Of a DNA stretch of 64,000 bases, positions 10,507 through 22,104 are shown piece after piece. The stretch is from Pseudarthrobacter defluvii. GTDB taxonomy: Bacteria; Actinomycetota; Actinomycetes; Actinomycetales; Micrococcaceae. The DNA lies in NCBI RefSeq assembly GCF_030816725.1, contig NZ_JAUSYG010000001.1, positions 1,488,001-1,552,000 on the forward strand. The letters run 5' to 3'. Made by a program: the position numbers and the translations under genes. The notes below the pieces were generated by a model that had not been told where the DNA came from, did not search any database, and saw only the letters and a list, made by a program, of their open reading frames with translations. Positions within the stretch are counted from its first letter, which is position 1. The number at the start of each line of letters is the position of its first letter.

Positions 10507-11333
10507 TGGCAGGCGTATCGAGCGAATCGCTGGCAACAGCCCTTGCCGCTTTGGAAGCAAAGCTTCCCACGGCGTCGCTGCAGCTGGCAAAGGAACTCTT
10601 CGGAATTCTGGGAATGGTGGACAGCTCGGCTGGCTTGCGCCGGGCCCTGACCGACCCCTCCCGCAGCGGTGACGAAAAGTCGGCGCTGGTAAGGCAGCTG
10701 GTTGGCGGAAAAGTCTCCGCTGATGCTGCTGAGATCGCGGGCGGGCTGGCCAGCACACGCTGGGCATCGGCGCGGGACATCGGCGATGCACTCGAGACTC
10801 TTGCCGCAACGGTGGTCATTTCCGTTGCTGAAAACAAGTCGGCCGTTTCTGCCTCCGGAATCACTGGCCTGGAAGAGCTGGAAAACGATTTGTTTTCCTT
10901 CAACCAGGCTGTTGCCTCCAACCATGAGGTACAACGTGCTCTGTCCGAACCGCAGGCAAGCTCAGCAGCCAAGTCTGCCCTTGCCGGGAAGCTGGTGCCG
11001 GGCGTCAGTGAGGAAGCCAGAGTCCTCATTACGCAGGCAGTCAGCCAGCCACGCGGAATCAAGCCCACCCGGCTTGTGGAACGGTTCGCCGAATTGGCGG
11101 CCAAGCGGCAGCAGCGCTGGATTGCAACGGTCAGCGTAACCCGCCCCTTGTCGCAGACGCAGCAGTCACGCCTCCAGGCGGGACTGAATGCCCTGTACGG
11201 GCGGGAACTGAAGGTCAACGTCAACGTTGACCCGTCGCTCATTGGCGGAATCCGCGTCCAGGTGGGTGACGAAGTGCTCGACGCTTCCGTCCTCACCCGG
11301 CTGGGCGAACTGCAACGCCAGCTGGCCGGCTAG
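10506..11333 (+). CDS. atpH: ATP synthase F1 subunit delta
   Basis: 275-aa stator subunit linking the b stalk to the top of F1. Longer than the roughly 180-aa enterobacterial delta, with an extra N-terminal helical region, as is common in high-GC Gram-positives. The C-terminal family segment 'LNALYGRELKVNVNVDPSLIGGIRVQVGDEVLDASV' region is typical (10 bp blocks 11180-11300). Confidence 0.94.
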
Positions 11334-11411
11334 CCGGACAAGCACAACAAAACTGATAGAAACCCCGGTCACCGTTTGCGGTGATCACAAACAGGAGAGC
11401 AGGGACTGCAG

Positions 11412-13049
11412 ATGGCCGAATTGACCATCAACGCCGACGACGTCCGTATTGCGTTGAACGAGTTCGCGGCGTCCTACGAACCCGGAAACGCAGAGCGCGT
11501 AGAGGTTGGCCGCGTAACGACCGCAGGTGACGGCATCGCCCGTGTTGAGGGCCTTCCCTCGGTCATGGCGAACGAGCTTCTTCGCTTCGAAGACGGCACG
11601 CTGGGCCTGGCCCAGAACCTTGACGTCCGCGAGATCGGCGTCATTATCCTTGGTGATTTCCAAGGCATCGAAGAAGGCCAGGAAGTGCACCGCACCGGAC
11701 AGGTTCTGTCCGTTCCGGTTGGCGACGCCTTCCTCGGCCGCGTGGTTGACCCCCTGGGCCAGCCCATGGACGACCTGGGCGAGATCAAGGCCGAGACCAC
11801 CCGTGCCCTGGAACTCCAGGCGCCTGGCGTGACCCAGCGCAAGTCGGTCCACGAACCGATGCAGACCGGCCTGAAGGCCATCGACGCGATGATCCCGATT
11901 GGCCGCGGCCAGCGCCAGCTGATCATCGGCGACCGCCAGACCGGCAAGTCCGCCATCGCGATCGACACCATCATCAACCAGAAGGCCAACTGGGCTTCGG
12001 GCGATGTGACCAAGCAGGTCCGCTGCATCTACGTCGCCATCGGCCAGAAGGCGTCCACCATCGCCGCTATCCGCCAGACCCTTGAGGACAACGGCGCGCT
12101 GGAGTACACCACCATCGTGGCCTCTCCCGCGTCCGACCCCGCTGGCTTCAAGTACCTTGCACCGTACGCAGGATCGGCCATTGGCCAGCACTGGATGTAC
12201 GGCGGCAAGCACGTCCTGATCGTGTTCGATGACCTGTCCAAGCAGGCCGAGGCATACCGCGCCGTGTCGCTGCTGCTTCGCCGCCCGCCGGGACGTGAAG
12301 CGTACCCGGGCGACGTCTTCTACCTGCACTCCCGCCTGCTGGAGCGTTGCGCCAAGCTCTCCGACGAACTCGGTGCCGGTTCCATGACGGGCCTGCCGTT
12401 GATCGAGACCAAGGCGAACGACGTGTCCGCCTACATCCCGACCAACGTCATCTCCATCACCGACGGCCAGATCTTCCTCCAGTCCGACCTCTTCAACGCC
12501 AACCAGCGTCCCGCTGTTGACGTGGGTGTCTCGGTGTCCCGTGTTGGCGGTGCAGCCCAGGTGAAGTCCATGAAGAAGGTCTCCGGTACCTTGAAGCTGG
12601 ACCTGGCCCAGTACCGCGACATGCAGGCGTTCGCGATGTTCGCGTCCGACCTGGATGCTGCGTCCCGCCAGCAGCTGACGCGTGGTGCCCGCCTGATGGA
12701 ACTGCTCAAGCAGGGCCAGTACTCGCCGTTCCCGGTCGAAGACCAGGTCGTCTCCATCTGGGCCGGCACCAACGGTTACCTGGATGACGTTCCCGTGGAG
12801 GACATCAGCCGCTTCGAGGCCGAGTTCCTGGAGCACCTGCGCCACAAGTCCTCGATCCTGACCACGCTGGCCCAGACCAACGTGCTGGATGATGACACCG
12901 TTGCCGCCTTGAAGTCCTCGATCGTGGACTTCAAGAAGGGCTTCTTCGGCGAGGGTGACAACCACCTGGTAGGCGCCGGCCACGAGGAGCATGACGCTAT
13001 CTCCGAGGGCGAAGTCGACCAGGAAAAGATCGTCAAGCAGAAGCGCTAG
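11412..13049 (+). CDS. atpA: ATP synthase F1 subunit alpha
   Basis: 545-aa regulatory nucleotide-binding subunit. Beta-barrel domain, then the P-loop GDRQTGKS at residues 173-180, then the C-terminal helical domain. A charged tail rich in Glu, Asp and Lys extends beyond the E. coli end. Good aggaga Shine-Dalgarno upstream. Confidence 0.97.
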   Translation: MAELTINADDVRIALNEFAASYEPGNAERVEVGRVTTAGDGIARVEGLPSVMANELLRFEDGTLGLAQNLDVREIGVIILGDFQGIEEGQEVHRTGQVLSVPVGDAFLGRVVDPLGQPMDDLGEIKAETTRALELQAPGVTQRKSVHEPMQTGLKAIDAMIPIGRGQRQLIIGDRQTGKSAIAIDTIINQKANWASGDVTKQVRCIYVAIGQKASTIAAIRQTLEDNGALEYTTIVASPASDPAGFKYLAPYAGSAIGQHWMYGGKHVLIVFDDLSKQAEAYRAVSLLLRRPPGREAYPGDVFYLHSRLLERCAKLSDELGAGSMTGLPLIETKANDVSAYIPTNVISITDGQIFLQSDLFNANQRPAVDVGVSVSRVGGAAQVKSMKKVSGTLKLDLAQYRDMQAFAMFASDLDAASRQQLTRGARLMELLKQGQYSPFPVEDQVVSIWAGTNGYLDDVPVEDISRFEAEFLEHLRHKSSILTTLAQTNVLDDDTVAALKSSIVDFKKGFFGEGDNHLVGAGHEEHDAISEGEVDQEKIVKQKR

Positions 13050-13058
13050 TTCCGCTTC

Positions 13059-13096
13059 GCCGGGTGTGCCGGGCCTAAGGGTCCGGCACACCCGGC
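13059..13096 (+). other. Strong hairpin between atpA and atpG
   Basis: A 14-bp perfect stem (gccgggtgtgccgg 13059-13072 / 13083-13096) with a 10-nt loop lies in the 72-bp atpA-atpG spacer. No T-run follows, so it looks like an mRNA processing or stability element within the operon and not a full terminator. Confidence 0.6.
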
Positions 13097-13121
13097 TACG
13101 GAATGTTAGGAAAGGATAAGT

Positions 13122-15549
<2,428 letters not shown>

Positions 15550-15550
15550 T

Positions 15551-15835
15551 ATGGCTGAGCTTGAGGTTGAGATTGTCGCAGCGGACCACTTCGTGTGGTC
15601 CGGAGCGGCCAAGATGGTCAAGGCCCGCACCAGCGATGGTGAAATCGGAATCCTGCCCGGCCACTCGCCCCTGCTGGCGATCCTGGCCGAGGGTGAACTG
15701 GCCATCCAGCCGGTGTCCGGGGACCGTATCGCGGTGGACGTCGACGGCGGGTTCTTCTCCGTCGACAACAACCGCGTGGTGATCGTTGCTGACAACGCCC
15801 AGTTGGGCGGCTCGGCTACCGCTGGGATCCGCTAG
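15551..15835 (+). CDS. atpC: ATP synthase F1 subunit epsilon, short form
   Basis: 94-aa protein one base after atpD. Only the N-terminal beta-sandwich domain is present ('MAELEVEIVAADHFVWSGAA' to 'VIVADNAQLGG'). The C-terminal helical hairpin found in E. coli epsilon (about 139 aa), which can insert into F1 and block hydrolysis, is almost entirely missing. The gene ends with an ordinary stop codon and the next gene follows 10 bp later, so this is a real short form and not a frameshift. Confidence 0.94.
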   Translation: MAELEVEIVAADHFVWSGAAKMVKARTSDGEIGILPGHSPLLAILAEGELAIQPVSGDRIAVDVDGGFFSVDNNRVVIVADNAQLGGSATAGIR

Positions 15836-15845
15836 CACGACCTTG

Positions 15846-16277
15846 ATGGACGCACCGGGTATTTCGTTCATCGCACTGGCAATCGCTTTCGGATTGCTGA
15901 TTCTTGCACTGTGCCTTTCGGGGGTGCGCCGCTTCAACCTGCGGCGCGCCCTCGGCACGGTGGACGCCTCCATTTGCGTAGCTGGAAACAGCTGGCAGAT
16001 GGGGGTTTGTCGTTATCAGGACAACGACCTTGAATGGTTCAGGCTCATCTCCTTGAGTGTCCGCCCCAAGTACACCTTTAGACGCAGTTCGCTGGAACTG
16101 CTGGGCCGCCGCAAGCCCACGGAAGCTGAGGCGGTGAAGGTCCAGCCGGACGTGGTGATCGTCGAACTCCGCTACGAAGGGCAGGACCTGCGCCTCGCCA
16201 TGAAGTTCGACGCCTACACCGGTCTTTCATCCTGGCTGGAAGCAGGCCCGGTCATAGGCGTGGGGACCTGGCGCTAG
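15846..16277 (+). CDS. DUF2550 family protein
   Basis: 143-aa protein with one N-terminal membrane anchor (about residues 5-27) and a cytoplasmic beta-rich domain ('VDASICVAGNSWQMGVCRYQ', 'LEWFRLISLSVRPKYTFRR'). Found immediately after atpC in many actinobacteria, including M. tuberculosis (Rv1312). Function unknown. Start chosen at the ATG at 15846, 10 bp after the atpC stop; an ORF from 15786 would overlap atpC. Confidence 0.85.
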   Translation: MDAPGISFIALAIAFGLLILALCLSGVRRFNLRRALGTVDASICVAGNSWQMGVCRYQDNDLEWFRLISLSVRPKYTFRRSSLELLGRRKPTEAEAVKVQPDVVIVELRYEGQDLRLAMKFDAYTGLSSWLEAGPVIGVGTWR

Positions 16278-16282
16278 CCAAC

Positions 16283-17611
16283 GTGGACTGGCTCTTAGAC
16301 ATCCGGCTCACCGACGGTCCACTGTATGGAACCGTGCTGGTACTGGGAATGGGCGGCGCAGCCTACCTCCTGGTGCCCCCTTGGCGCGCCGCCACAGTTC
16401 CGGTCCACCGGGCCCGGGCATGGGCAGTCCGTATCCTCGCAGCCGCTGCAGCCGCCTTTGCTCTGGTGGGCACAGTCCACTGGGCGCTTATCAACATTTT
16501 CACCGTCTTTCCCGAGGACCTGCCGGACCCCGTACTGCTGTGGCTGGTGCCTGGAGTGGCAGCCATACTCCTGGGCCTGCTCCGGATGCCCAGGACCAGT
16601 TGGGGCGGGCGCGGGGGAGGGATCCTCGCCGCGCTGCTGGTGGTGCTGCTGTCCGCCATCCAGATCAACGCCTACTTTGGCCTCAACCGGACCATCAGCG
16701 ACCTGCTGGGCACGGCCATGGCCCGGATACCGTCGCTTGAGCAGGACCTCATGCGCCACGCCGGGGAATCCGACGGCGTACCGCTCCAGGGCTGGAAACC
16801 GGCGGGGGAGTTGCCCCCCGGAGGCGAGCTGCGCAAGTCAGCGATCCCCGGACCAGCGTCCGGGATGAACACCCGCGAAGCCTACATCTACCTTCCCCCG
16901 GCCTACTTTGCAGCCAACCGGCCCGCCCTGCCGGTGCTCGTCCTGGTGGCGGGCCAGCCCGGCGGTCCTGCCGACTGGCTCACCGGCGGCGCGATCCGCG
17001 GCCATATGGATTCATTTGCCGCTGCACACGGCGGAGTGTCCCCGGTGGTGGTCATCCCGGACCCCAATGGATCACAGTCGGCCAACACCATGTGCATGGA
17101 CAGCCGCATCGCCAAAGCCGACACCTACCTGTCCCAGGATGTGCCGCAGTGGATCAGTGCCAGCCTCGCGGTGGACGCCAACCACAGCCACTGGGCCATC
17201 GGGGGCTTCTCCTTCGGCGGCACCTGCGCGGTCCAAATGGGGACGAGGCATCCGGATATCTATGCAGACGTCCTGGCATTCTCCAGCGAGGCGGAACCGG
17301 CCATAGCCAAGGAACGGCAGAAAACCATCGACGCGTCGTTCCCTGGAAACCCTGAGGAATTCACCAGGCAGACCCCCCTGGAGATCATGAAAAACCAACG
17401 GTTCGACTCCCACGGCATGTACCTCACCGCCGGCCAGAACGATCCGGAGTTCGTGGCCAACCTCCGCACGCTTGCTGCCGCAGCAGAGAACGCCGGCTTC
17501 ACCGTGCAGGCACACGTGGTGGAACACACCGGCCACTCCTGGGATACCTCGTCCAAGCGCTTTTCCGATGCGCTCCAGTTCCTCGGGAGCCAGTGGGGGC
17601 TGAAGTGGTAA
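16283..17611 (+). CDS. Membrane-anchored esterase, alpha/beta-hydrolase (esterase D / mycolyltransferase type)
   Basis: 442 aa. Four hydrophobic helices in the first 140 residues anchor an extracytoplasmic hydrolase domain. The nucleophile elbow is GFSFGG with Ser310, and the C-terminal catalytic His is H418 in 'VEHTGHSWD'. The domain resembles the putative-esterase family that includes antigen-85-like acyltransferases. GTG start 5 bp after DUF2550. It overlaps the following MprF-like gene by 19 bp, suggesting that both act on the same lipid, for example removal and addition of an aminoacyl group; that substrate is inference only. Confidence 0.82.
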   Translation: MDWLLDIRLTDGPLYGTVLVLGMGGAAYLLVPPWRAATVPVHRARAWAVRILAAAAAAFALVGTVHWALINIFTVFPEDLPDPVLLWLVPGVAAILLGLLRMPRTSWGGRGGGILAALLVVLLSAIQINAYFGLNRTISDLLGTAMARIPSLEQDLMRHAGESDGVPLQGWKPAGELPPGGELRKSAIPGPASGMNTREAYIYLPPAYFAANRPALPVLVLVAGQPGGPADWLTGGAIRGHMDSFAAAHGGVSPVVVIPDPNGSQSANTMCMDSRIAKADTYLSQDVPQWISASLAVDANHSHWAIGGFSFGGTCAVQMGTRHPDIYADVLAFSSEAEPAIAKERQKTIDASFPGNPEEFTRQTPLEIMKNQRFDSHGMYLTAGQNDPEFVANLRTLAAAAENAGFTVQAHVVEHTGHSWDTSSKRFSDALQFLGSQWGLKW

Positions 17612-20205
17612 CCACCAAAAACCCGAACCGCACGGCCGCCCTGATGTGGACCGCCGTCGGACGCCCCGCAGTCCAGCAAGCCCTGCACACCCTGAAGTCC
17701 ATGCCCTTCACCCTGGGGGTGGTGGTTGTCTTCCTGGCCGCCGCCGCCCTGACCGGAAGCTTCCTGGACGGGCCGCCGGAGCGGCTCCTGGGCCTTGCCT
17801 CCGTCAGCGGTCCCGGCCTGCGGGACGGGAAGTGGTGGTCAATGTTTACCAGCCTCTTCTTCGCCACGAACCCGCTGGCCTACCTCGCGGCGTCGCTGAT
17901 GATGGTCATGCTGCTGGGACTGGCCGAGCGCCGGCTGGGACGGCGTGCCGCCGTCGGCCTTTTCTTCGGCGGCCAGTTCGCGGCCGTTACCGTGTTCCTC
18001 CTGGTGACCCAGCTGGCAGGCTACGTGGGCGACGGCTGGCTGGACGCCATGATGGATGACAACCTCATTGGCCCCTATGCCCCGGTGTTGACCGCAGGCC
18101 TGGCCGCCAGCGCCCGTATCACCCTGCTCTGGCAGCGCCGGCTCCGCACCGTGGTGCTGACGATCTCGCTCCTGCTGGTTCTTTACGTAGGGCATGCAGA
18201 GACTGTCATCGGCCTCATCGGGGCGCTCCTTGGCCTCCTGGCAGGGTGGTGGATCCAGGGGGACCAGGGGCGCCTCCATCGCCACCGGTCCACGGGCCGC
18301 GAGACCAGGAACCTGCTGGCGCTCACCGTTGCAGTCTTTGCCGTGGGTCCCATCCTGACCGGCATTACGCGGGCCCCGACCGGCCCGCTGGCCCTGCTGC
18401 GCGACGTCGTGCTCAGCCCGATGCCCACCCTCAGCCAGCTGGTGTTCAACTGCGGTGCCACGGTCGATGCGTCCTGCCTGGAAACGGGCAGGGCAGGATT
18501 CGCCGGGCCGTTCGGCCTGGCTCTGGCCGTGGTGCCGGTCATCCTGCTGCTGATCTGCGCGGACGGCATGCGCCGCGGCCGCCGGCTGGCCCTCAACATC
18601 GCCCTGGCCATCCAGTTGGCTGTGACTGCCCTGGCCGCGGTCTACCTTGCCCTGTTCGCCCTTGTCCCGTCCCGCCTCCAGGGCACGCATGCCACGCCAC
18701 TGTCCTCGGCCTTTGCTCATGTGCTTCCCCTGGTGGTTGTCCCGCTGCTGCTGGCGGTAATCCTGTGGCTGAACCGGCGGCAGTTCCGGGTGCAAACCCG
18801 TCCCGGCGCCCGGCGCGCCCTCGCTGCCGTGGTCTGCGGAACGTGGCTTGCCCTGGCCAGCTCCTATACCGTGGCCTGGTTCTGGTCCGGCGGACTGGCC
18901 CGCGACGGCGGTCTGCTGGGCCTTTTCGCCGAGTTGGCCCGCCAGTATGTTCCGGTGCCGATCCCGCAGCATTTCCGCCGGGTCTTCCCGGAACAGGACA
19001 GCGCCGAAGCCCTGTTGTTCGCGTACTCGGGTCCGGTGTTCTGGCTCGTAGCACTGGTGGCCGTGTGGTGGGTCCTGGTGGGCCGGCATCACGGCCTCAA
19101 CTTCGGACGGCAGGACCGGGACCGTGCCCGGTACCTGCTGCACCAGGGCGGGGGGCCGCTGTCATGGATGGCGCTCTGGGAGCCCAACACGTACTGGTTC
19201 AGCCCCGATGGTGCCGGCGCCATGGCCTTTCAGCAGCACGGGACGGTGGCGCTGACCCTGGGTGGAGCGATCGGCGACCGCAGGGCCGAACAGCGGGTCA
19301 CGGAAGGGTTCCTGGACTATTGCCGCAGCCAGGCCCTGGTACCTGCGCTGTACTCCTGCGACGACACCATGTGGCCGGTACTGAGGGAGCGCGGCTTTTC
19401 CCGGGTGGCCGTGGCCCAGGAGACCCGGCTGGCACTGGATGAGCTTGAGTTCAAGGGCAAGGAATGGCAAAACGTCCGGACTGCCCTGAACCGCGCCGCC
19501 AAGCTGGGGGTCCATGCGGTCTGGGGTTCCTACCACTCGCTGCCGCCGGCGCTGCGGTTGCGGCTGAATGAAGTGTCCGAGGAGTGGGCTGCCGGCAAAT
19601 CTGTTCCTGAGATGGGCTTTACGCTCGGCGGTGTGGACGAGCTCGATGACGACGAAGTCCTCTGCTGCCTGGCGGTGGACGGAAACGGCGTGGTCCATGG
19701 CGTGACCAGCTGGCTGCCGGTGTACGACGGCGGGCGGCTGGTCAGCCGGACACTGGACGTCATGCGCCGGGGCAGCGAAGGCTTCCCGGGGGTGATGGAA
19801 TTCCTGATCGCCTCCGCCGTCCTGGAGCTGCGTGATTCCGTGGATGTGATCTCCCTGTCCGGCTCACCGCTGGCAAGCCGTCCCGACGTCGGGCCGGAGG
19901 GGGGAGCGGCTCCGGAGGATGCGGGAACCGGGGACGAAAGCCCAGAGGAGGCCGCGGCCGCGGACGAGGGCGCGCAGAACCTGGTCAGGATCCTGGACCT
20001 GGTGGGCCACGCGCTCGAGCCGGTCTACGGGTTCCGCTCCCTGGCGGCCTTCAAGTCCCGGTTCAAGCCGGAGTACAGGGCGCTTTACCTGTACTACCAG
20101 GACCCGCTGCACCTGCCCGCTATCGGCCGGGCGCTCACCCGCGCCTACCTCCCCGGCCTATCCCTGGCCCAGGGTGCGCGGCTGGTCCGCAAATTGGTGA
20201 CCTGA
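17593..20205 (+). CDS. MprF-like aminoacyl-phospholipid synthase with rhomboid-like membrane half
   Basis: 870-aa membrane protein. The first 500 or so residues hold a dozen hydrophobic helices; helices 1-6 look rhomboid-like ('KWWSMFTSLFFATNPLAYLA'). The C-terminal 360 residues are a DUF2156/GNAT-type domain as in lysyl- and alanyl-phosphatidylglycerol synthases ('YWFSPDGAGAMAFQQHGTVA', 'FKSRFKPEYRALYLYYQDPL'). Such enzymes move an amino acid from aminoacyl-tRNA to a membrane lipid and lower surface charge. An acidic 40-residue insertion (19890-19975) interrupts the catalytic domain. GTG at 17593 or 17605. Confidence 0.85.
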   Translation: MGAEVVTTKNPNRTAALMWTAVGRPAVQQALHTLKSMPFTLGVVVVFLAAAALTGSFLDGPPERLLGLASVSGPGLRDGKWWSMFTSLFFATNPLAYLAASLMMVMLLGLAERRLGRRAAVGLFFGGQFAAVTVFLLVTQLAGYVGDGWLDAMMDDNLIGPYAPVLTAGLAASARITLLWQRRLRTVVLTISLLLVLYVGHAETVIGLIGALLGLLAGWWIQGDQGRLHRHRSTGRETRNLLALTVAVFAVGPILTGITRAPTGPLALLRDVVLSPMPTLSQLVFNCGATVDASCLETGRAGFAGPFGLALAVVPVILLLICADGMRRGRRLALNIALAIQLAVTALAAVYLALFALVPSRLQGTHATPLSSAFAHVLPLVVVPLLLAVILWLNRRQFRVQTRPGARRALAAVVCGTWLALASSYTVAWFWSGGLARDGGLLGLFAELARQYVPVPIPQHFRRVFPEQDSAEALLFAYSGPVFWLVALVAVWWVLVGRHHGLNFGRQDRDRARYLLHQGGGPLSWMALWEPNTYWFSPDGAGAMAFQQHGTVALTLGGAIGDRRAEQRVTEGFLDYCRSQALVPALYSCDDTMWPVLRERGFSRVAVAQETRLALDELEFKGKEWQNVRTALNRAAKLGVHAVWGSYHSLPPALRLRLNEVSEEWAAGKSVPEMGFTLGGVDELDDDEVLCCLAVDGNGVVHGVTSWLPVYDGGRLVSRTLDVMRRGSEGFPGVMEFLIASAVLELRDSVDVISLSGSPLASRPDVGPEGGAAPEDAGTGDESPEEAAAADEGAQNLVRILDLVGHALEPVYGFRSLAAFKSRFKPEYRALYLYYQDPLHLPAIGRALTRAYLPGLSLAQGARLVRKLVT

Positions 20206-20286
20206 GCCGGTCCACAGCAGCCGCGTACCCCAAACTGGAGCGCGGCACAGTAAAGGGTATTTCCGTTGCTGAAATCAGACCAAAAC

Positions 20287-20320
20287 AAATGGTCCCCGGC
20301 AAAATTGCCGGGGACCATTT
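20287..20320. terminator. Bidirectional terminator between MprF-like gene and cspA
   Basis: Near-perfect 34-bp inverted repeat (arms aaatggtccccggcaa and its complement around a 2-nt centre). It is flanked by A-rich sequence on the left and T-rich sequence on the right, so it can stop transcripts from both converging genes. Confidence 0.8.
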
Positions 20321-20359
20321 GTCGCTGACAGCTGCCAAAAGCAGCCGGGCGGTTTTGAC

Positions 20360-20563
20360 TTAGACGACAGTTACGCCGGTAGCCTGGGGGCCCTTGGCGC
20401 CCTGGCCGATTTCGAACTGAACGCGCTGGTTCTCGTCGAGGGTCTTGAAACCGCCGGTCTGGATTTCGGAGTAGTGAACGAAGACATCGCCATCGGAGTC
20501 GTCCGGGGTGATGAAGCCGAAGCCCTTTTCAGCGTTGAACCACTTGACGGTTCCCTGTGCCAT
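20360..20563 (-). CDS. cspA: Cold shock protein CspA family
   Basis: 67-aa single OB-fold RNA chaperone. Both RNA-binding motifs are present: KGFGFIT (RNP1) and VFVHYSEI (RNP2 type). Strong gaggag Shine-Dalgarno upstream. Its A/T-rich leader is unusual for this window and probably gives cold-responsive expression. Confidence 0.96.
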   Translation of the reverse strand: MAQGTVKWFNAEKGFGFITPDDSDGDVFVHYSEIQTGGFKTLDENQRVQFEIGQGAKGPQATGVTVV

Positions 20564-20872
20564 TTATTTCTCCTCATTTGTGGAACTTTTTAAGACCGGC
20601 ACACCTCGTGCCGCCCTTGGTCACTCCGCGAGAAGAATCCTGGATTGCCTTGCCCGGTAAGGGGTCCGGCGCTGCAGGAGCTTCACGCTCGCAACATGTC
20701 TTGCGAGCATGAAAAAACACCTACACAAAGACTGAGATAAGAATTTCATGCCAGTTCCCGCAGGTCAACGGCCCGGACAGCAAAAAGAACAAAAATTAGG
20801 TAAAAACCAGGTGACGCAGAAGGGAAGCCTGGAAACGCACTAATTAGGTGCCTTAAGCAACAAAGGATAAAC
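20564..20872 (-). promoter_or_regulatory. cspA upstream region and probable long leader
   Basis: 309 bp without a gene and the most A/T-rich stretch of the window. Read on the minus strand it holds a TTGACC hexamer (20763-20768), AT-rich -10-like sequence around 20735-20745, a perfect 8-bp stem-loop (20687-20708, gctcgcaa / ttgcgagc with a 6-nt loop) and then the ribosome site. A structured leader of about 150-170 nt would resemble cold-shock mRNA leaders. Promoter placement is tentative. Confidence 0.45.
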
Positions 20873-21568
20873 CTAGAAGAGCCGCGATTCGCTGTCGTCC
20901 ACTCCGCGCATGGCGTCGTAGTCGAGGGTCACGCAGTCGATCCCGCGGTCGTTGGCCAGCACCTTTGCCTGCGGCTTGATCTGCTGGGCGGCGAAAATGC
21001 CCCGTACCGGTGCCAGCAGGGGGTCGCGGTTGAGCAGTTCCAGATACCTGGTCAGCTGTTCCACGCCGTCGATGTCGCCCCGTCGCTTGAGTTCAATCGC
21101 CACCGTGGCGCCATCCGCGTCCCGGGCCAGGATGTCCACGGGACCAATCGCAGTGAAGTATTCGCGCCTGATCAGTGAGTAGCCCTGGCCCAGCGTTTCA
21201 ATCTGCTCGGCGAGCAGCCGCTGCAGGTCGGCTTCCACGCCGTCCTTGATCAGGCCGGGGTCCACGCCCAGGTCATGAGAGGACTCGCTGATCTTCTCGT
21301 GGATGTTGATGATGAGCCGGTCGTCGGTCTTGGCCGACTGCACGGTCCACTGCTCCATCACCCCGAGTTCCAGGTCCACCTCGTCGGGCGACGAAACCCG
21401 CAGCGTTGCCGGGGGGCTCATCCAGTTCAGCGGCTTGTAGGAACCGCCGTCGGAATGCACCAGTACGGAGCCGTCCGCCTTGACCAGCAGCAGCCGGGTG
21501 GCGAGGGGGAGATGGGCTTTGAGCCGGCCAACGTAATCAACGGAGCAATGGGCTATGACGAGTCGCAC
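20873..21568 (-). CDS. nucS: Mismatch-specific endonuclease NucS/EndoMS
   Basis: 231 aa. Cleaves both strands at mismatches and provides the non-canonical mismatch repair of actinobacteria that lack MutS/MutL. Starts '[20 protein letters not shown]' as in mycobacterial NucS. The N-terminal DNA-binding domain is followed by a nuclease domain with '[20 protein letters not shown]' (restriction-fold D and ExK residues). The C-terminus ends in ...SRLF, the sliding-clamp-binding type tail. GTG start at 21568 is preferred over an upstream in-frame codon because of homology and a TAGTCT box 7 nt upstream. Confidence 0.95.
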   Translation of the reverse strand: MRLVIAHCSVDYVGRLKAHLPLATRLLLVKADGSVLVHSDGGSYKPLNWMSPPATLRVSSPDEVDLELGVMEQWTVQSAKTDDRLIINIHEKISESSHDLGVDPGLIKDGVEADLQRLLAEQIETLGQGYSLIRREYFTAIGPVDILARDADGATVAIELKRRGDIDGVEQLTRYLELLNRDPLLAPVRGIFAAQQIKPQAKVLANDRGIDCVTLDYDAMRGVDDSESRLF

Positions 21569-21575
21569 GCCGTAC

Positions 21576-21581
21576 AGACTA
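21576..21581 (-). promoter_or_regulatory. -10 box of nucS, leaderless type
   Basis: TAGTCT on the minus strand, 7 nt before the nucS GTG, so transcription would begin at or next to the start codon. Confidence 0.45.
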
Positions 21582-21684
21582 TCGCGTGGGCCCCGGCAGG
21601 CTGCGTCCGACGGCGGCACGGCACCGGGCTGCGGGGCATCAGGGGAGGGCCGGGTCGGTGGCCAAGCTGGGGCAGAATGGATAC

Positions 21685-22038
21685 ATGCCGCGCTCCAACC
21701 GTCCCCGCCGTCCCGCTTCCGGAAGGGGCGCCGTCTCCGGCCATGGCGCCGGGCGGAAAAGGAGCGGGGACGTTCCCGAACTGGACCTGGAACGTGCCCG
21801 CGCCGGAATCGCCCGCCGGGAAAGCGCCCCTGACGGTGAATGGATGGTCCGCACCATGACGGCCAAAAACGCGGAAAAGACCTACATCTGCCCGGAGTGC
21901 TCCACCGCGGTGCTGCCGGGAGTTGCCCACCTTGTGGTGTGGCAGGACGACCACCTCTTTGGTGCCGCCGTGGGCCTTGCCGAGCGCCGGCACTGGCACA
22001 CCAACTGCTGGCAGACGCGCAGCTACCGCTACCGCTGA
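21685..22038 (+). CDS. Small zinc-ribbon-like protein
   Basis: 117-aa protein with a basic, Arg/Pro/Gly-rich N-terminus of about 40 residues and a C-terminal domain carrying CPEC ('[11 protein letters not shown]') and '[12 protein letters not shown]', which suggests a Cys2-His-Cys zinc site. Similar short proteins in actinobacteria are often labelled ATP/GTP-binding, but no P-loop is visible. Function unknown. The ATG at 21685 is preceded by CAGAAT at 21673-21678, fitting a leaderless start; divergent from nucS. Confidence 0.7.
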   Translation: MPRSNRPRRPASGRGAVSGHGAGRKRSGDVPELDLERARAGIARRESAPDGEWMVRTMTAKNAEKTYICPECSTAVLPGVAHLVVWQDDHLFGAAVGLAERRHWHTNCWQTRSYRYR

Positions 22039-22091
22039 CCGGGCGCCGGTTGCGGGTACCGGTGAGGAACGAAGGATGCCCCCACTGTCGC

Positions 22092-22097
22092 TAAGCT
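22092..22097 (+). promoter_or_regulatory. -10 box of hydrolase gene, leaderless type
   Basis: TAAGCT, 7 nt before the ATG at 22105; no Shine-Dalgarno sequence is present. Confidence 0.45.
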
Positions 22098-22104
22098 GGC
22101 AGGC

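Noticed and set aside
11385..13091. Long minus-strand frame opposite atpA (similar ones oppose atpD, the MprF-like gene, nagB/ABC genes and rph)
   Set aside because: Antisense shadows caused by high GC3. None has a recognisable motif or ribosome site.
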